Notes: generated by a model from the letters alone, not told the origin. DNA of 64,000 bases from Streptomyces sulfonofaciens (GCF_014656295.1 NZ_BNCD01000004.1:372001-436000), one strand, 5' to 3'. Shown: positions 1 to 14,809, counted from the stretch's first letter. Numbers and translations are program-made.

Positions 1-25
1 GGCGCAGCCGTACAGAGCACGCCGA

Positions 26-54
26 GGGCGGGCCCATCTCGGATGGGCCCGCCC
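26..54 (-). terminator. bldD terminator hairpin
   Basis: A perfect 12-bp inverted repeat (26-37 with 43-54) around the 5-base loop CTCGG lies just past the bldD stop codon. There is no U tract, as is usual in Streptomyces. It may also stop transcription entering from the left edge. Confidence 0.8.
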
Positions 55-88
55 TTCGACGTGACGTTTCTCCCCGCTTTCGGGTGGT

Positions 89-589
89 TCAGCTCTCCTC
101 GTGGGCCACGGCGCGGCGCGCGTCCGCGTCGAGGACACCCCAGTTGATCAGTTGCTCCGTGAGTACGGACGGCGACTGATCGTAGATGACCGCAAGAGTG
201 CGCAGGTCGTCCTGGCGGATCGACAGCACCTTGCCGTTGTAGTCGCCCCGCTGGGACTGGATGGTCGCGGCATAGCGCTGCAACGGGCCCGCCTTCTCGG
301 CAGGGACGTGGGCGAGGCGCTCCAGGTCCAGGACGAGCTTCGGCGGCGGCTCGGCGGCTCCACCGGGCGTGGTGCCCGGCAGCAGCTCCTGCACCGGCAC
401 GCCGTAGAAGTCCGCCAGCTCGGCCAGACGCTGCACGGTCACGGCGCGGTCGCCGCGCTCGTACGACCCCACCACGACCGCCTTCCAGCGTCCCTGGGAC
501 TTCTCTTCCACGCCGTGGAGGGAAAGGCCCTGCTGGGTGCGGATGGCCCGGAGCTTGGCTCCGAGCTGTTTGGCGTATTCGCTGGACAT
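89..589 (-). CDS. bldD: BldD, developmental master regulator
   Basis: DNA-binding repressor that holds sporulation genes off during vegetative growth and dimerises through cyclic di-GMP. The 166-residue product has an N-terminal xenobiotic-response-type helix-turn-helix (about residues 8-70), a short linker (about 71-80) and the C-terminal domain. The published c-di-GMP signature is present at the expected numbers: R114-G-D116, eight residues, then R125-Q-D-D128. The start is the ATG at 589. The gene is transcribed away from pyrR, and a perfect BldD box lies 38-52 bases upstream of the start, so autoregulation is expected. The identification rests on near full-length family resemblance. Confidence 0.97.
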   Translation of the reverse strand: MSSEYAKQLGAKLRAIRTQQGLSLHGVEEKSQGRWKAVVVGSYERGDRAVTVQRLAELADFYGVPVQELLPGTTPGGAAEPPPKLVLDLERLAHVPAEKAGPLQRYAATIQSQRGDYNGKVLSIRQDDLRTLAVIYDQSPSVLTEQLINWGVLDADARRAVAHEES

Positions 590-626
590 ATGGCTCCCCG
601 GACGAAGACTGGTGACTCACTGTGAG

Positions 627-641
627 GTTACGCAGCGTTAC
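627..641. promoter_or_regulatory. BldD box in the bldD promoter
   Basis: The minus strand reads GTAACGCTGCGTAAC, matching every fixed position of the published BldD consensus nTnACnC(A/T)GnGTnAn. A weaker, partly palindromic element (GTGACTCACTGTGAG, 612-626) abuts it on the bldD side. This fits known BldD autorepression. Confidence 0.85.
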
Positions 642-960
642 GGGGGTCCGTCAAGCCGAACCGGGATCGGCTGTCCTCGGCGAGGAGGCTGCCGCGCGTC
701 CCCCGCGAGGGGCACCGCAGGGCCGCGAGGAACCGTGCGACCAGCCACGACGAGCCCCGCCGCGCCCCCGGCGGGCCGGGCGAGGAAGCATCGTTTTCCG
801 GCCATGGGCCGGTGGGCCCGGGCGCGCACGGCTCCCGCTCCCGCTGCCCGGGAGGGGGCTCCACTGCCGGGAACGGGCCGCCCGGCGCGCAGCCGCACCC
901 CCTCCGCGCCGCCGCACCGGCCGCTGTGAGCGGCCTCACGTGGGACGGGGGGCCGGGGGA
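642..960. other. Intergenic bldD-pyrR, no gene seen
   Basis: G+C-rich stretch between divergent bldD and pyrR. The open frames here lack ribosome-binding sites and family resemblance. A TAGCGT hexamer at 975-980 is a possible -10 box for pyrR, without a clear -35 box. Confidence 0.5.
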
Positions 961-999
961 GTGAGGGCGGCTGATAGCGTGGTGGCGAAAGATCGACGT

Positions 1000-1034
1000 C
1001 CTTTAATGTCCGTCCCGTGAGGCGGAGAAGGAGG
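1000..1034 (+). promoter_or_regulatory. PyrR-binding RNA hairpin in the pyr leader
   Basis: The leader folds as CCTT (1000-1003) with AAGG (1028-1031) and TCCG (1009-1012) with CGGA (1023-1026), around a loop containing CCCGTGAGG (1014-1022). This is the conserved PyrR-binding loop known from Bacillus attenuators and from mycobacterial pyrR leaders. The 3' strand runs into the Shine-Dalgarno AGGAGG (1029-1034) of pyrR, and no terminator follows, so control is probably translational: PyrR with UMP stabilises the hairpin and hides the ribosome-binding site. Confidence 0.85.
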
Positions 1035-1044
1035 TCCGTTTCGT

Positions 1045-1635
1045 ATGGACGCACACGCATCCCCTCTACCGCGGCCCGTTCTCGAGGGCCCCGACATCGC
1101 GCGGATGCTCACCCGCATCGCCCACGAGATCGTTGAGCGCGCCAAGGGCGCCGACGACGTGGTACTCCTCGGCATCCCGACCCGCGGGGTCTTCCTCGCC
1201 CAGCGGGTGGCCGCCAAGCTGGAGGAGATCACCGGCCGCAAGGTGCCGGTCGGCTCGCTCGACATCACGATGTACCGCGACGACCTGCGCATGCGCCCGC
1301 CGCGCGCGCTGGCCCGCACCGACATTCCCGCCGACGGCATCGACGGCCGCCTCGTCGTCCTGGTCGACGACGTGCTCTTCTCCGGGCGCACCATCCGCGC
1401 CGCGCTCGACTCCCTCAACGACATCGGCCGCCCGCGCGCCGTCCAGCTCGCCGTCCTCGTCGACCGAGGCCACCGCGAGCTGCCCATCCGCGCGGACTAC
1501 GTCGGCAAGAACCTCCCCACGTCGCTGCGGGAGACGGTCAGAGTGCAGCTCGCCGAGGAGGACGGCCGGGACGCCGTGCTGCTCGGAGTGCTCGGCGCCG
1601 ACCCCGCACCGTCCCCCGCCGCGGGCCCCCAGTAG
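1045..1635 (+). CDS. pyrR: PyrR, pyr RNA-binding regulator / uracil phosphoribosyltransferase
   Basis: Bifunctional protein that senses uridine nucleotides, binds pyr leader RNA and has some uracil phosphoribosyltransferase activity. The 196 residues carry the type I PRTase fold with the PRPP-binding motif [18 protein letters not shown] at about residues 108-125 and the family sequence [11 protein letters not shown] near residue 41. The ATG at 1045 follows AGGAGG at 1029-1034. The gene leads the UMP operon and has its own target hairpin directly upstream. The C-terminal tail is proline/alanine-rich. Confidence 0.96.
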   Translation: MDAHASPLPRPVLEGPDIARMLTRIAHEIVERAKGADDVVLLGIPTRGVFLAQRVAAKLEEITGRKVPVGSLDITMYRDDLRMRPPRALARTDIPADGIDGRLVVLVDDVLFSGRTIRAALDSLNDIGRPRAVQLAVLVDRGHRELPIRADYVGKNLPTSLRETVRVQLAEEDGRDAVLLGVLGADPAPSPAAGPQ

Positions 1636-1792
1636 CCCCGCACCCATCCCGGCCGGCGCCCCCGTGCGCGCCCCGCGCCGCGCGCACGCACCTGCCGGCC
1701 GGCCGCCGGGCGGCAGGCATGCCCGCACACCGCCCCCGACCGAGAGCGCCCCGCGCTCGCCCGCCGCATACGGAGCCTACGGAGCCTGAACG

Positions 1793-2818
<1,026 letters not shown>

Positions 2819-2823
2819 CCCAC

Positions 2824-4110
2824 ATGAGCAAGACCCTGATCCGTGGCGCGAAGGTGCTCGGCGGCGAGCCCGGGGACGTGCTGATCGCCGGCGAGACCAT
2901 CGAAGCGGTCGGCACCGGGCTGTCCGCCGAGGGCGCCGAGACCGTCGAGGCGGCCGGCAAGGTCCTGCTGCCCGGCCTCGTCGACCTGCACACGCACCTG
3001 CGCGAACCGGGCCGCGAGGACTCCGAGACCGTCCTCACCGGCACCAGGGCCGCCGCGCTCGGCGGCTACACCGCCGTACACGCCATGGCCAACACCTTCC
3101 CCGTCGCCGACACCGCGGGCGTCGTCGAGCAGGTCTGGCGGCTCGGCAGGGAGTACGGCTACTGCGACGTGCAGCCGGTGGGCGCCGTGACCGTCGGACT
3201 CAAGGGCGCCAAGCTCGCGGAGCTGGGCGCGATGCACGACTCGGCGGCCGGCGTCACCGTCTTCTCCGACGACGGCAAGTGCGTGGACGACGCCGTGATC
3301 ATGCGCAGGGCCCTGGAGTACGTGAAGGCCTTCGACGGCGTGGTCGCCCAGCACGCCCAGGAACCCCGGCTGACCGAGGGCGCCCAGATGAACGAGGGCG
3401 TCGTCTCCGCGGAGCTGGGCCTCGGCGGCTGGCCCGCCGTCGCCGAGGAGTCGATCATCGCCCGCGATGTGCTGCTGGCCGCGCACGTCGGCTCCCGGGT
3501 GCACATCTGCCACCTGTCGACGGCGGGCTCCGTGGAGATCGTGCGCTGGGCCAAGTCCAAGGGCTGGAACGTCACCGCCGAGGTCACCCCCCACCACCTG
3601 CTGCTCACCGACGACCTCGTGCGCAGCTACAACCCGGTCTACAAGGTCAACCCCCCGCTGCGCACCGCGACCGACGTGATGGCACTGCGCGAGGCGCTGG
3701 CCGACGGCACCATCGACTGCGTCGCCACCGACCACGCCCCGCATCCGCACGAGGACAAGGACTGCGAGTGGGCCGCGGCCGCCATGGGGATGGTCGGCCT
3801 GGAGACCGCGCTCTCCGTCGTCCAGGAGACCATGGTCGACTCCGGCCTGCTGGACTGGGCGGGTGTCGCCGACCGGATGGCGTACCGGCCCGCAGCGATC
3901 GGCCGGCTGCGCGGCCACGGACGGCCCGTCGCCGCGGGCGAGCCGGCCAACCTGACGCTGGTCGAGACCGGGTACCGCGCCCCCGTGGACCCCGCCGGCT
4001 TCGCCTCCCGCAGCCGCAACACCCCCTACGAGGGGCGGGAGCTGCCGGGCCGCGTCACCCACACCTGGCTGCGGGGCCGGGCCACGGTCGTCGAGGGGAA
4101 GCTCGCATGA
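2824..4110 (+). CDS. pyrC: Dihydroorotase
   Basis: Zinc metalloenzyme that cyclises N-carbamoyl-aspartate to dihydroorotate. The amidohydrolase metal motif LHTHLREPG lies near residues 55-63 and the late ATDHAPH motif near residue 300. I choose the ATG at 2824 (428 residues), 8 bases after GAGGAGAAG, over a GTG at 2815 that lies inside the ribosome-binding site. The stop overlaps the next start in ATGA, implying translational coupling. Confidence 0.95.
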   Translation: MSKTLIRGAKVLGGEPGDVLIAGETIEAVGTGLSAEGAETVEAAGKVLLPGLVDLHTHLREPGREDSETVLTGTRAAALGGYTAVHAMANTFPVADTAGVVEQVWRLGREYGYCDVQPVGAVTVGLKGAKLAELGAMHDSAAGVTVFSDDGKCVDDAVIMRRALEYVKAFDGVVAQHAQEPRLTEGAQMNEGVVSAELGLGGWPAVAEESIIARDVLLAAHVGSRVHICHLSTAGSVEIVRWAKSKGWNVTAEVTPHHLLLTDDLVRSYNPVYKVNPPLRTATDVMALREALADGTIDCVATDHAPHPHEDKDCEWAAAAMGMVGLETALSVVQETMVDSGLLDWAGVADRMAYRPAAIGRLRGHGRPVAAGEPANLTLVETGYRAPVDPAGFASRSRNTPYEGRELPGRVTHTWLRGRATVVEGKLA

Positions 4111-4712
4111 TCGCCCACTCGCCCCTGCGCAGCCTCGGGGGCCCCGTCGCGGGACTGGTGACCGCCGCGGGGCAGACGTCCGCGAACGTGACCGACTGGC
4201 CGGCGCGCGCGAGCTGGCTCGTCGGGATCCTGCTGCTGGTCGCCCTGGTCTGCTGGCTGATGCGGGAGGGCTGGCGGTGGCGCGCCACCCTCCAGAGCGG
4301 CCTGCCCGCGCTGCGCGCCCTGCCGGCCGACCCCGGCACGCCCCGGCTGACCATGACCGGCCTCTACCACGGCTCGACCGCCGCCGGGCAGTGGCTGGAG
4401 CGGCTCGTGGCGCACGGGCTGGGCGCCCGCAGCCGGGCCGAGCTGACCCTCTACGACTGCGGCCTGCACGTGCGCAGGCCCGGGTCCACCGACTTCTTCG
4501 TGCCCGCCGACGACCTGCGCGCGGCCCGGCTCGACAACGCCATCGCAGGCAAGGTCCTCACCCGGGACGGCCTCCTCGTCGTCACCTGGGCGCACGGCGA
4601 CCAGTTGATCGACTCCGGGTTCCGCTCCGACCACGCCGCGGAGCACCCGGCCTGGACCGCCGCTCTCACCACCCCGAACCAGCACACCCCGAAGGAAGGC
4701 GCGATCCGATGA
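4107..4712 (+). CDS. Membrane-anchored PH-like protein in the pyr operon
   Basis: Function unknown. The 201-residue product has one likely transmembrane helix at about residues 32-52 ([20 protein letters not shown]) followed by a soluble, probably cytoplasmic domain of pleckstrin-homology-like type (my fold inference from the alternating pattern [19 protein letters not shown]). It is locked into the operon by ATGA overlaps with pyrC and carA, and GAAGGAAGG near its end serves carA. A gene of this kind sits between pyrC and carA in other Streptomyces, so it is not a recent insertion. Nothing shown links it biochemically to pyrimidines. Confidence 0.8.
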   Translation: MIAHSPLRSLGGPVAGLVTAAGQTSANVTDWPARASWLVGILLLVALVCWLMREGWRWRATLQSGLPALRALPADPGTPRLTMTGLYHGSTAAGQWLERLVAHGLGARSRAELTLYDCGLHVRRPGSTDFFVPADDLRAARLDNAIAGKVLTRDGLLVVTWAHGDQLIDSGFRSDHAAEHPAWTAALTTPNQHTPKEGAIR

Positions 4713-5927
4713 CGGCAACGCCCGCCACGCCGGCCTCCATGCCCGCTGCCGCCGCCCCGCGGCCCGGTCAGGGCGGCCCCGCCCGAAGGAGCGCACTGCC
4801 CGCCGCGCTGGTCCTGGAGGACGGCCGGATCTTCCGCGGCCGCGCCTACGGAGCGGTGGGCCGGACCTTCGGAGAGGCGGTCTTCTCCACCGGCATGACC
4901 GGCTACCAGGAGACCCTCACCGATCCCTCGTACCACCGCCAGGTCGTCGTGATGACCGCCCCGCACATCGGCAACACGGGCGTGAACGACGAGGACCCCG
5001 AGTCGGCCCGCATCTGGGTGGCCGGCTTCGTGGTGCGCGACCCCGCACGCACCCCCTCCAACTGGCGCTCCCGGCGCACCCTGGACGAGGAACTGGCCGC
5101 ACAGGGCGTGGTGGGGATCCACGGCATCGACACCCGCGCCCTCACCCGCCATCTGCGCGAGCGCGGTGCGATGCGGGTCGGCGTCTTCTCCGGCCAGGAG
5201 CTGCCGGACGAGACGGCCATGCTCGCCGAGGTGCGCGGGGCCGCCGAGATGACCGGCGCGGACCTCGCCGCCGAGGTGGCCACCAAGGAGCCCTACACCG
5301 TCCCCGCGCTCGGCCCCGACGGGCGGCCGCTGCCGGCCGGCGCGGCACGCTTCAGGGTCGCCGCCGTCGACCTCGGCATCAAGGGCATGACCCCGCACCG
5401 GATGGCCGAGCGCGGCATCGAGGTCCACGTCCTGCCCGCCACGGCGAGCGCCGCCGACGTCCTCGCCGTGGAGCCGGACGGCGTGTTCTTCTCCAACGGC
5501 CCGGGCGACCCGGCCACCGCCGACGGCCCGGTCGCCGTGATGCGTGAGGTCCTGGAGCGGCGCATCCCGCTGTTCGGCATCTGCTTCGGCAACCAGATCC
5601 TCGGCCGCGCCCTCGGCTTCGGCACCTTCAAGCTGAAGTACGGGCACCGCGGCATCAACCAGCCCGTCCAGGACCGTGCGACCGGAAAGGTCGAGGTCAC
5701 CGCGCACAACCACGGCTTCGCCGTCGACGCCCCCCTCGACCGGGTCTCCGAGACCCCCTACGGCCGCGCCGAGGTCTCCCACGTCTGCCTGAACGACCAG
5801 GTCGTGGAGGGGCTCAGGCTGCTTGACCGGCCGGCCTTCAGCGTCCAGTACCACCCCGAGGCGGCCGCGGGCCCGCACGACGCCGCGTACCTCTTCGACC
5901 GCTTCGCATCCCTGATGGAGGACCAGC

Positions 5928-5935
<8 letters not shown>
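4709..5935 (+). CDS. carA: Carbamoyl-phosphate synthase small (glutaminase) subunit
   Basis: Hydrolyses glutamine and feeds ammonia to CarB. The 408 residues start with about 28 extra alanine/proline-rich residues, then the CPSase small-chain domain ([16 protein letters not shown] onward) and a class I glutamine amidotransferase domain. The catalytic triad is visible as C292 in FGICFGNQ, and H382 and E384 in QYHPEA. The start ATG at 4709 overlaps the previous stop and follows GAAGGAAGG (4691-4699). The end overlaps carB by 8 bases. Confidence 0.97.
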
Positions 5936-9236
<3,301 letters not shown>

Positions 9237-9238
9237 CG

Positions 9239-9274
9239 GCCGCAGGGGGGCACCGCGCGGTGCCCCCCTGCGGC
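9239..9274 (+). terminator. Hairpin between carB and pyrD
   Basis: Perfect 16-bp stem (9239-9254 with 9259-9274) with tetraloop GCGC directly after the carB stop. It should terminate or attenuate the operon, so pyrD-pyrF may rely on partial read-through or a promoter in the 51 bases before pyrD. Confidence 0.8.
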
Positions 9275-9325
9275 GTTCCCCCCGCGCCCCGCGCACCCCC
9301 TCACCACTGAACCGACGGACCCCAC

Positions 9326-10458
<1,133 letters not shown>

Positions 10459-10462
<4 letters not shown>

Positions 10463-11301
10463 ACCCGCACCCCTTCGGAGCCCGGCTGTGCCGCGCCATG
10501 GACGAGCGCGGCCCGCTGTGCGTCGGCATCGACCCGCACGCCTCCCTCCTCGCCGACTGGGGCCTCGGTGACGACATCGGCGGCCTGGAGCGCTTCAGCC
10601 GCGCCGTCGTCGACGCGCTGGCCGACCGGGTCGCCGTGCTGAAGCCGCAGAGCGCCTTCTTCGAGCGCTTCGGATCGCGCGGCATCGCCGTCCTGGAGAA
10701 GACGGTCGAGGAGGCCAGGGCCGCCGGTGCGCTCGTCCTGATGGACGCCAAGCGGGGCGACATCGGCTCCACCATGAGCGCCTACGCGGAGACGTTCCTG
10801 CGGAAGGACGCGCCGCTGTTCGCGGACGCGCTGACCGTCTCGCCCTACCTCGGCTACGGCTCCCTGCGGCCGGCCGTGGACCTGGCCAGGCAGAGCGGCT
10901 GCGGCCTCTTCGTGCTCGCCCTCACCTCCAACCCGGAGGGCGCCGAGATCCAGCACGCCGTGCGGTCCGACGGCAGCACGGTCGCGGCCACCGTGCTCGC
11001 CCGGCTGGCCGCGGAGAACGCCGGGGCGGACCCGCTCGGCTCCTTCGGAGCGGTGGTCGGTGCGACCCTGGGCGACCTGTCTGCGTATGATCTCGGGATC
11101 AACGGGCCGCTGCTCGCTCCCGGCATCGGCGCCCAGGGCGCCACGCCGCGCGATCTCCCCGAGGTGTTCGGTGCCGCGGTGCGCAACGTGGTCCCGAACG
11201 TCAGCCGCGGAGTGCTCCGCGCAGGCCCCGACCCGTCCGCGCTGCGGTCCGCCGCGACCCGATTCGCGGACGAGGTACGGGCCGCCCTGCCCTCCCGATG
11301 A
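10459..11301 (+). CDS. pyrF: Orotidine 5'-phosphate decarboxylase
   Basis: Final step of UMP synthesis. The 280 residues belong to the longer OMP decarboxylase subfamily common in actinobacteria and carry the catalytic loop VLMDAKRGDIGSTM (near residues 93-106) and the phosphate-binding end NVSRGVLRAG. GTG start at 10459 overlapping the pyrD stop. Orotate phosphoribosyltransferase (pyrE) is not in this window. Confidence 0.95.
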
Positions 11302-11406
11302 CGTCGTGCCTGGTCGCCTCGGGGGCGGATTGGACAGAAAACCGAGGTTATTTGTGTGAAATGTCCGGCTCGGCAAAGGCTGACCAGGACTTTTCGTCTG
11401 TTCTCG

Positions 11407-11435
11407 CTGACTCCGGCGGACTTGGCCGCTAGTCT
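11407..11435 (+). promoter_or_regulatory. Probable promoter of the integration host factor gene
   Basis: CTGACT (11407-11412), a 17-base spacer and TAGTCT (11430-11435) resemble a housekeeping (HrdB) promoter. Transcription would start about 105 bases before the coding region, giving a moderately long leader. Confidence 0.5.
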
Positions 11436-11544
11436 CCGTCGAGAGTGCACGGGCAAACGCGTTGCTCGTTGCTCCCCAGGTGTGGGGCGACTAGGTTCCT
11501 CACCGGTCCGTATCCGACAGTTCGACATCCGAGGTGACGTAGGC

Positions 11545-11868
11545 GTGGCTCTTCCGCCCCTTACCCCTGAACAGCGCGCAGCCGCGCTCGAAAAGGCCGC
11601 CGCGGCTCGCCGGGAGCGGGCCGAGGTCAAGAATCGACTCAAGCACTCCGGCGCCTCGCTCCACGAGGTCATCAAGCAGGGCCAGGAGAACGACGTCATC
11701 GGCAAGATGAAGGTCTCCGCCCTGCTCGAGTCCCTGCCCGGCGTGGGCAAGGTCCGCGCCAAGCAGATCATGGAGCGGCTCGGGATCTCCGAGAGCCGCC
11801 GAGTGCGCGGTCTCGGCTCGAACCAGATCGCGTCGCTGGAGCGGGAGTTCGGCGGCAACGCCGCCTGA
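11545..11868 (+). CDS. Streptomyces integration host factor (sIHF)
   Basis: Small basic nucleoid-associated protein that binds and bends DNA and affects condensation, sporulation and secondary metabolism. I choose the GTG at 11545 (107 residues, the family's usual length), 7 bases after GAGGTGA, rather than the longer open frame reaching back to 11356. Features: basic helical N-terminus with [17 protein letters not shown], then a helix-two-turn-helix with [16 protein letters not shown] (about residues 66-81). It is unrelated to proteobacterial IHF despite the name. Confidence 0.93.
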   Translation: MALPPLTPEQRAAALEKAAAARRERAEVKNRLKHSGASLHEVIKQGQENDVIGKMKVSALLESLPGVGKVRAKQIMERLGISESRRVRGLGSNQIASLEREFGGNAA

Positions 11869-11905
11869 CGTCCCGGCCCCTGACGCGAACCTGGATAATC
11901 GCTGC

Positions 11906-12499
11906 ATGGCTGCAACATCCCGGGGGACGCCCCCCGTACCCCCGGACGCACGTCCGCGGCTGACCGTGCTCTCCGGCCCCTCGGGGGTCGGCAAGAGCAC
12001 GGTCGTCGCGCATCTGCGCAAGGAGCACCCCGAGGTCTGGCTCTCGGTGTCCGCCACCACCCGCAGGCCCCGGCCGGGCGAGCGGGACGGCGTCCAGTAC
12101 TTCTTCGTCACCGACGACGAATTCGACAAGCTGGTCGCCAACGGCGAGCTCCTGGAGTGGGCCGAATTCGCGGGCCACCGCTACGGCACCCCCCGCGGGG
12201 CCGTGCTGCGCAGGCTGGAGGCGGGCGATCCCGTCCTGCTGGAGATCGACCTCCAGGGCGCACGACTGGTGCGGGAGTCCATGCCGGACGCCCGGCTGGT
12301 CTTCCTCGCCCCGCCCTCCTGGGACGAGCTGGTGCGCCGGCTCACCGGCCGGGGCACCGAGTCCGCCGAGGTCATCGAGCGCCGTCTGCAGGCAGCCAGG
12401 GTCGAGCTCGCGGCGGAGTCGGAGTTCGATGTGACCTTGGTCAACACCTCCGTCGAGCACGTTGCGCGTGAGCTGCTAGCCTTGGTGGACGTTGTGTGA
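11906..12499 (+). CDS. gmk: Guanylate kinase
   Basis: Phosphorylates GMP to GDP. The 197 residues contain the P-loop [10 protein letters not shown] (about residues 24-33), the GMP-binding region [22 protein letters not shown] and GTPRGAVL. There is no obvious ribosome-binding site. GATAAT ends 6 bases before the ATG, which suggests a leaderless transcript. It lies between sIHF and rpoZ, the usual actinobacterial order. Confidence 0.96.
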   Translation: MAATSRGTPPVPPDARPRLTVLSGPSGVGKSTVVAHLRKEHPEVWLSVSATTRRPRPGERDGVQYFFVTDDEFDKLVANGELLEWAEFAGHRYGTPRGAVLRRLEAGDPVLLEIDLQGARLVRESMPDARLVFLAPPSWDELVRRLTGRGTESAEVIERRLQAARVELAAESEFDVTLVNTSVEHVARELLALVDVV

Positions 12500-12560
12500 A
12501 CGATGTCCGCTGTGTCCGGCGCCTCACACTGATCATTTCCCATCTTCCGGAAGGTAGCGC

Positions 12561-12833
12561 GTGTCCTCCTCCACCACCGCGCCCGAGGGCATCATCAACC
12601 CCCCGATCGACGAGCTCCTCGAGGCCACCGACTCGAAGTACAGCCTCGTGATCTACGCGGCCAAGCGCGCGCGCCAGATCAACGCGTACTACTCGCAGCT
12701 CGGTGAGGGCCTCCTGGAGTACGTGGGTCCGCTCGTCGACACCCACGTCCACGAGAAGCCCCTCTCGATCGCCCTGCGCGAGATCAACGCCGGCCTGCTG
12801 ACGTCCGAGGCCGTCGAGGGCCCGGCGCAGTAG
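12561..12833 (+). CDS. rpoZ: RNA polymerase omega subunit
   Basis: Stabilises the beta-prime subunit in RNA polymerase assembly. The 90 residues carry the omega core [27 protein letters not shown] (about residues 14-40). The GTG at 12561 follows GGAAGG with a 6-base spacer. A strong terminator-like hairpin follows about 60 bases after the stop. Confidence 0.96.
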   Translation: MSSSTTAPEGIINPPIDELLEATDSKYSLVIYAAKRARQINAYYSQLGEGLLEYVGPLVDTHVHEKPLSIALREINAGLLTSEAVEGPAQ

Positions 12834-12894
12834 CAAGGCCCCGCGGGCGCTCGGGCCACCGGCCCGGTGGCGAGCCCCGGCGGTCCGACCGCGA

Positions 12895-12932
12895 CACCAC
12901 GGGCCCGGCAGCAGACTGCCGGGCCCGTGGTG
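12895..12932 (+). terminator. rpoZ terminator hairpin
   Basis: Perfect 17-bp inverted repeat (12895-12911 with 12916-12932) around the loop CAGA. Very stable, without a U tract. It separates gmk-rpoZ from coaBC. Confidence 0.85.
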
Positions 12933-12992
12933 TGTCATAGGTGTGTTGTGTCAAGCAGGGTCCGTAGTCCGGGACGAAGGCGGGGAGGCACG

Positions 12993-14195
12993 GTGGACAG
13001 GCCGAAGGTGGTTCTGGGGGTCAGCGGCGGGATCGCCGCCTACAAGGCGTGCGAGCTGCTCCGCCGCCTGACCGAGTCGGGCCATGACGTCCGTGTGGTG
13101 CCGACCGCTTCCGCCCTGCGGTTCGTGGGCGCCCCCACGTGGTCCGCGCTCTCCGGCCACCCCGTCGCCACGGAGGTCTGGTCCGACGTCCACGAGGTCC
13201 CGCACGTCCGCATCGGCCAGTCCGCCGACCTGGTCGTCGTCGCGCCGGCCACCGCCGACATGCTGGCCAAGGCCGCGCACGGCATCGCCGACGACCTCCT
13301 GACGAACACGCTGCTGACCGCCCGCTGCCCCGTCGTCTTCGCGCCGGCCATGCACACCGAGATGTGGGAGCACCCCGCCACCCAGGACAACGTCGCCACG
13401 CTCCGCCGCCGCGGGGCCGTCGTCGTCGAGCCGGCCGTAGGCCGCCTCACCGGCGTGGACACCGGAAAGGGCCGCCTCCCCGACCCCGCCGAGATCTTCG
13501 AGGTCTGCCGCCGCGTGCTGGCCCGCGGCATCCTCCCGCCGGACCTGGGAGGGCTGCACGTCGTCGTGAGCGCGGGGGGCACCCGTGAGCCGCTCGACCC
13601 GGTGCGCTTCCTCGGCAACCGCTCCTCCGGGAAGCAGGGCTACGCCCTCGCCCGCACCGCCGCGGCCCGCGGCGCGCGCGTCACGCTGGTGGCCGCGAAC
13701 ACCGGCCTGCCCGACCCGGCCGGCGTGGACGTCGTCCCGGTGGGCACCGCGGCACAACTGCGTGAGGCGGTCCTCAAGGCCGCAGCCCAGGCCGACGCGG
13801 TGGTGATGGCGGCCGCCGTGGCCGACTTCCGGCCCGCGGCCTACGCCACCGGGAAGATCAAGAAGGAGGACGGCCGGGAGCCCGAGGCCGTGGCGCTGGT
13901 GCGCAACCCCGACATCCTCGCCGAGCTCTCCGCCGACCGCCCGCGGCCCGGCCAGATCGTCGTCGGCTTCGCCGCGGAGACGGACCACGTCCTGGAGAAC
14001 GGCCGCGCCAAGCTCCGCCGCAAGGGCTGCGACCTCCTCGTCGTCAACGAGGTCGGTGAGCGCAAGACCTTCGGCGCCGAGGAGAACGAGGCCGTGGTGC
14101 TCGGTGCCGACGGCAGCGAGACGCTCGTCCCGCACGGGCCCAAGGAGGCCCTCGCCGATGTGGTGTGGGACCTGGTGGCCGGCCGGCTGAGCTGA
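12993..14195 (+). CDS. coaBC: Bifunctional phosphopantothenoylcysteine decarboxylase / phosphopantothenate-cysteine ligase
   Basis: Two successive steps of coenzyme A synthesis in one protein. The N-terminal half is the FMN-dependent decarboxylase (VVLGVSGGIAAYKACEL; FAPAMHTEMW carries the conserved PAMH-type motif). The C-terminal half is the ligase (VVSAGGTREPLDPVRFLGNRSSGKQG, then KIKKED and VGFAAET). The start is inferred as GTG 12993 after GGGGAGG, giving 400 residues, the normal length. Upstream codons in frame run through the terminator and are not coding. Confidence 0.95.
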   Translation: MDRPKVVLGVSGGIAAYKACELLRRLTESGHDVRVVPTASALRFVGAPTWSALSGHPVATEVWSDVHEVPHVRIGQSADLVVVAPATADMLAKAAHGIADDLLTNTLLTARCPVVFAPAMHTEMWEHPATQDNVATLRRRGAVVVEPAVGRLTGVDTGKGRLPDPAEIFEVCRRVLARGILPPDLGGLHVVVSAGGTREPLDPVRFLGNRSSGKQGYALARTAAARGARVTLVAANTGLPDPAGVDVVPVGTAAQLREAVLKAAAQADAVVMAAAVADFRPAAYATGKIKKEDGREPEAVALVRNPDILAELSADRPRPGQIVVGFAAETDHVLENGRAKLRRKGCDLLVVNEVGERKTFGAEENEAVVLGADGSETLVPHGPKEALADVVWDLVAGRLS

Positions 14196-14809
14196 GGCGA
14201 CCCGGCGAGCGTGCCGCTGGGGCCGCTGGGGCCGCTGGGGTCATTGGGGGTTATTCGGGCTGTCGTGACTGTCGTGGCCGTTGGGCCCGGGCGGCTTTCG
14301 CGCGGGGGCCCGGCGGGGCCGCGGCGGGCCCGGTGGCGGGCGGGCGCGCGGAGCGCCGGCAGGGCCGGAGCGCGGTGTCCGCACGGCCTCCCGGAGGGCC
14401 CGGTACACCGCTCCGCAGGGACTCAGTCGAACAGATTTCGCCAGAAGCGCGGGGTGTGCCGGGGGCCGGGCCCGCCGCCCGGGACGGGTCCCGGCGGGCA
14501 CGTCCAGGTGACCGGCGCCGCCCGCCGCGCCCCGGCGCATCCGTGTCCCACCGCCCACGGTGACCTGGCGAAACGTTCGTCCAGCGCATCGGGGGGAGCC
14601 GGTGCACCCGGACGCCTGCGGGCGTGGTGCGGCCCACCCGCGGGGCGGCCGTCGTACCGTGGTGCGGATCACCAGACCTCGCCCAAGTGGCGAGACACCT
14701 GGGCCATGGGCGATTTTGCCCGATAAACTGTTCGCGGACGCCGCCGGGCGCAGCCCCCGGCCACTCCACCAATGCTCAGCCAGCAGCCGCTGCAACCCCA
14801 GGGAGCGAT
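14196..14809. other. 614-base non-coding region before metK
   Basis: No supported gene. It holds three tandem copies of the 9-mer GCCGCTGGG (14213-14239), a pair of inverted CGAAC..TTTCGCCAG motifs (14428-14444 and 14565-14579) and an A+T-richer patch GGGCGATTTTGCCC followed by TAAACT (14708-14729), which may be the metK promoter. I could not match a known SAM riboswitch by eye. Confidence 0.55.

Noticed and set aside
11356..11544. N-terminal extension of the integration host factor gene
   Set aside because: It crosses the promoter region; the GTG at 11545 has a good ribosome-binding site and gives the normal length.
14196..14809. SAM riboswitch before metK
   Set aside because: I could not find the conserved core of any SAM riboswitch class by eye; left as unexplained leader.
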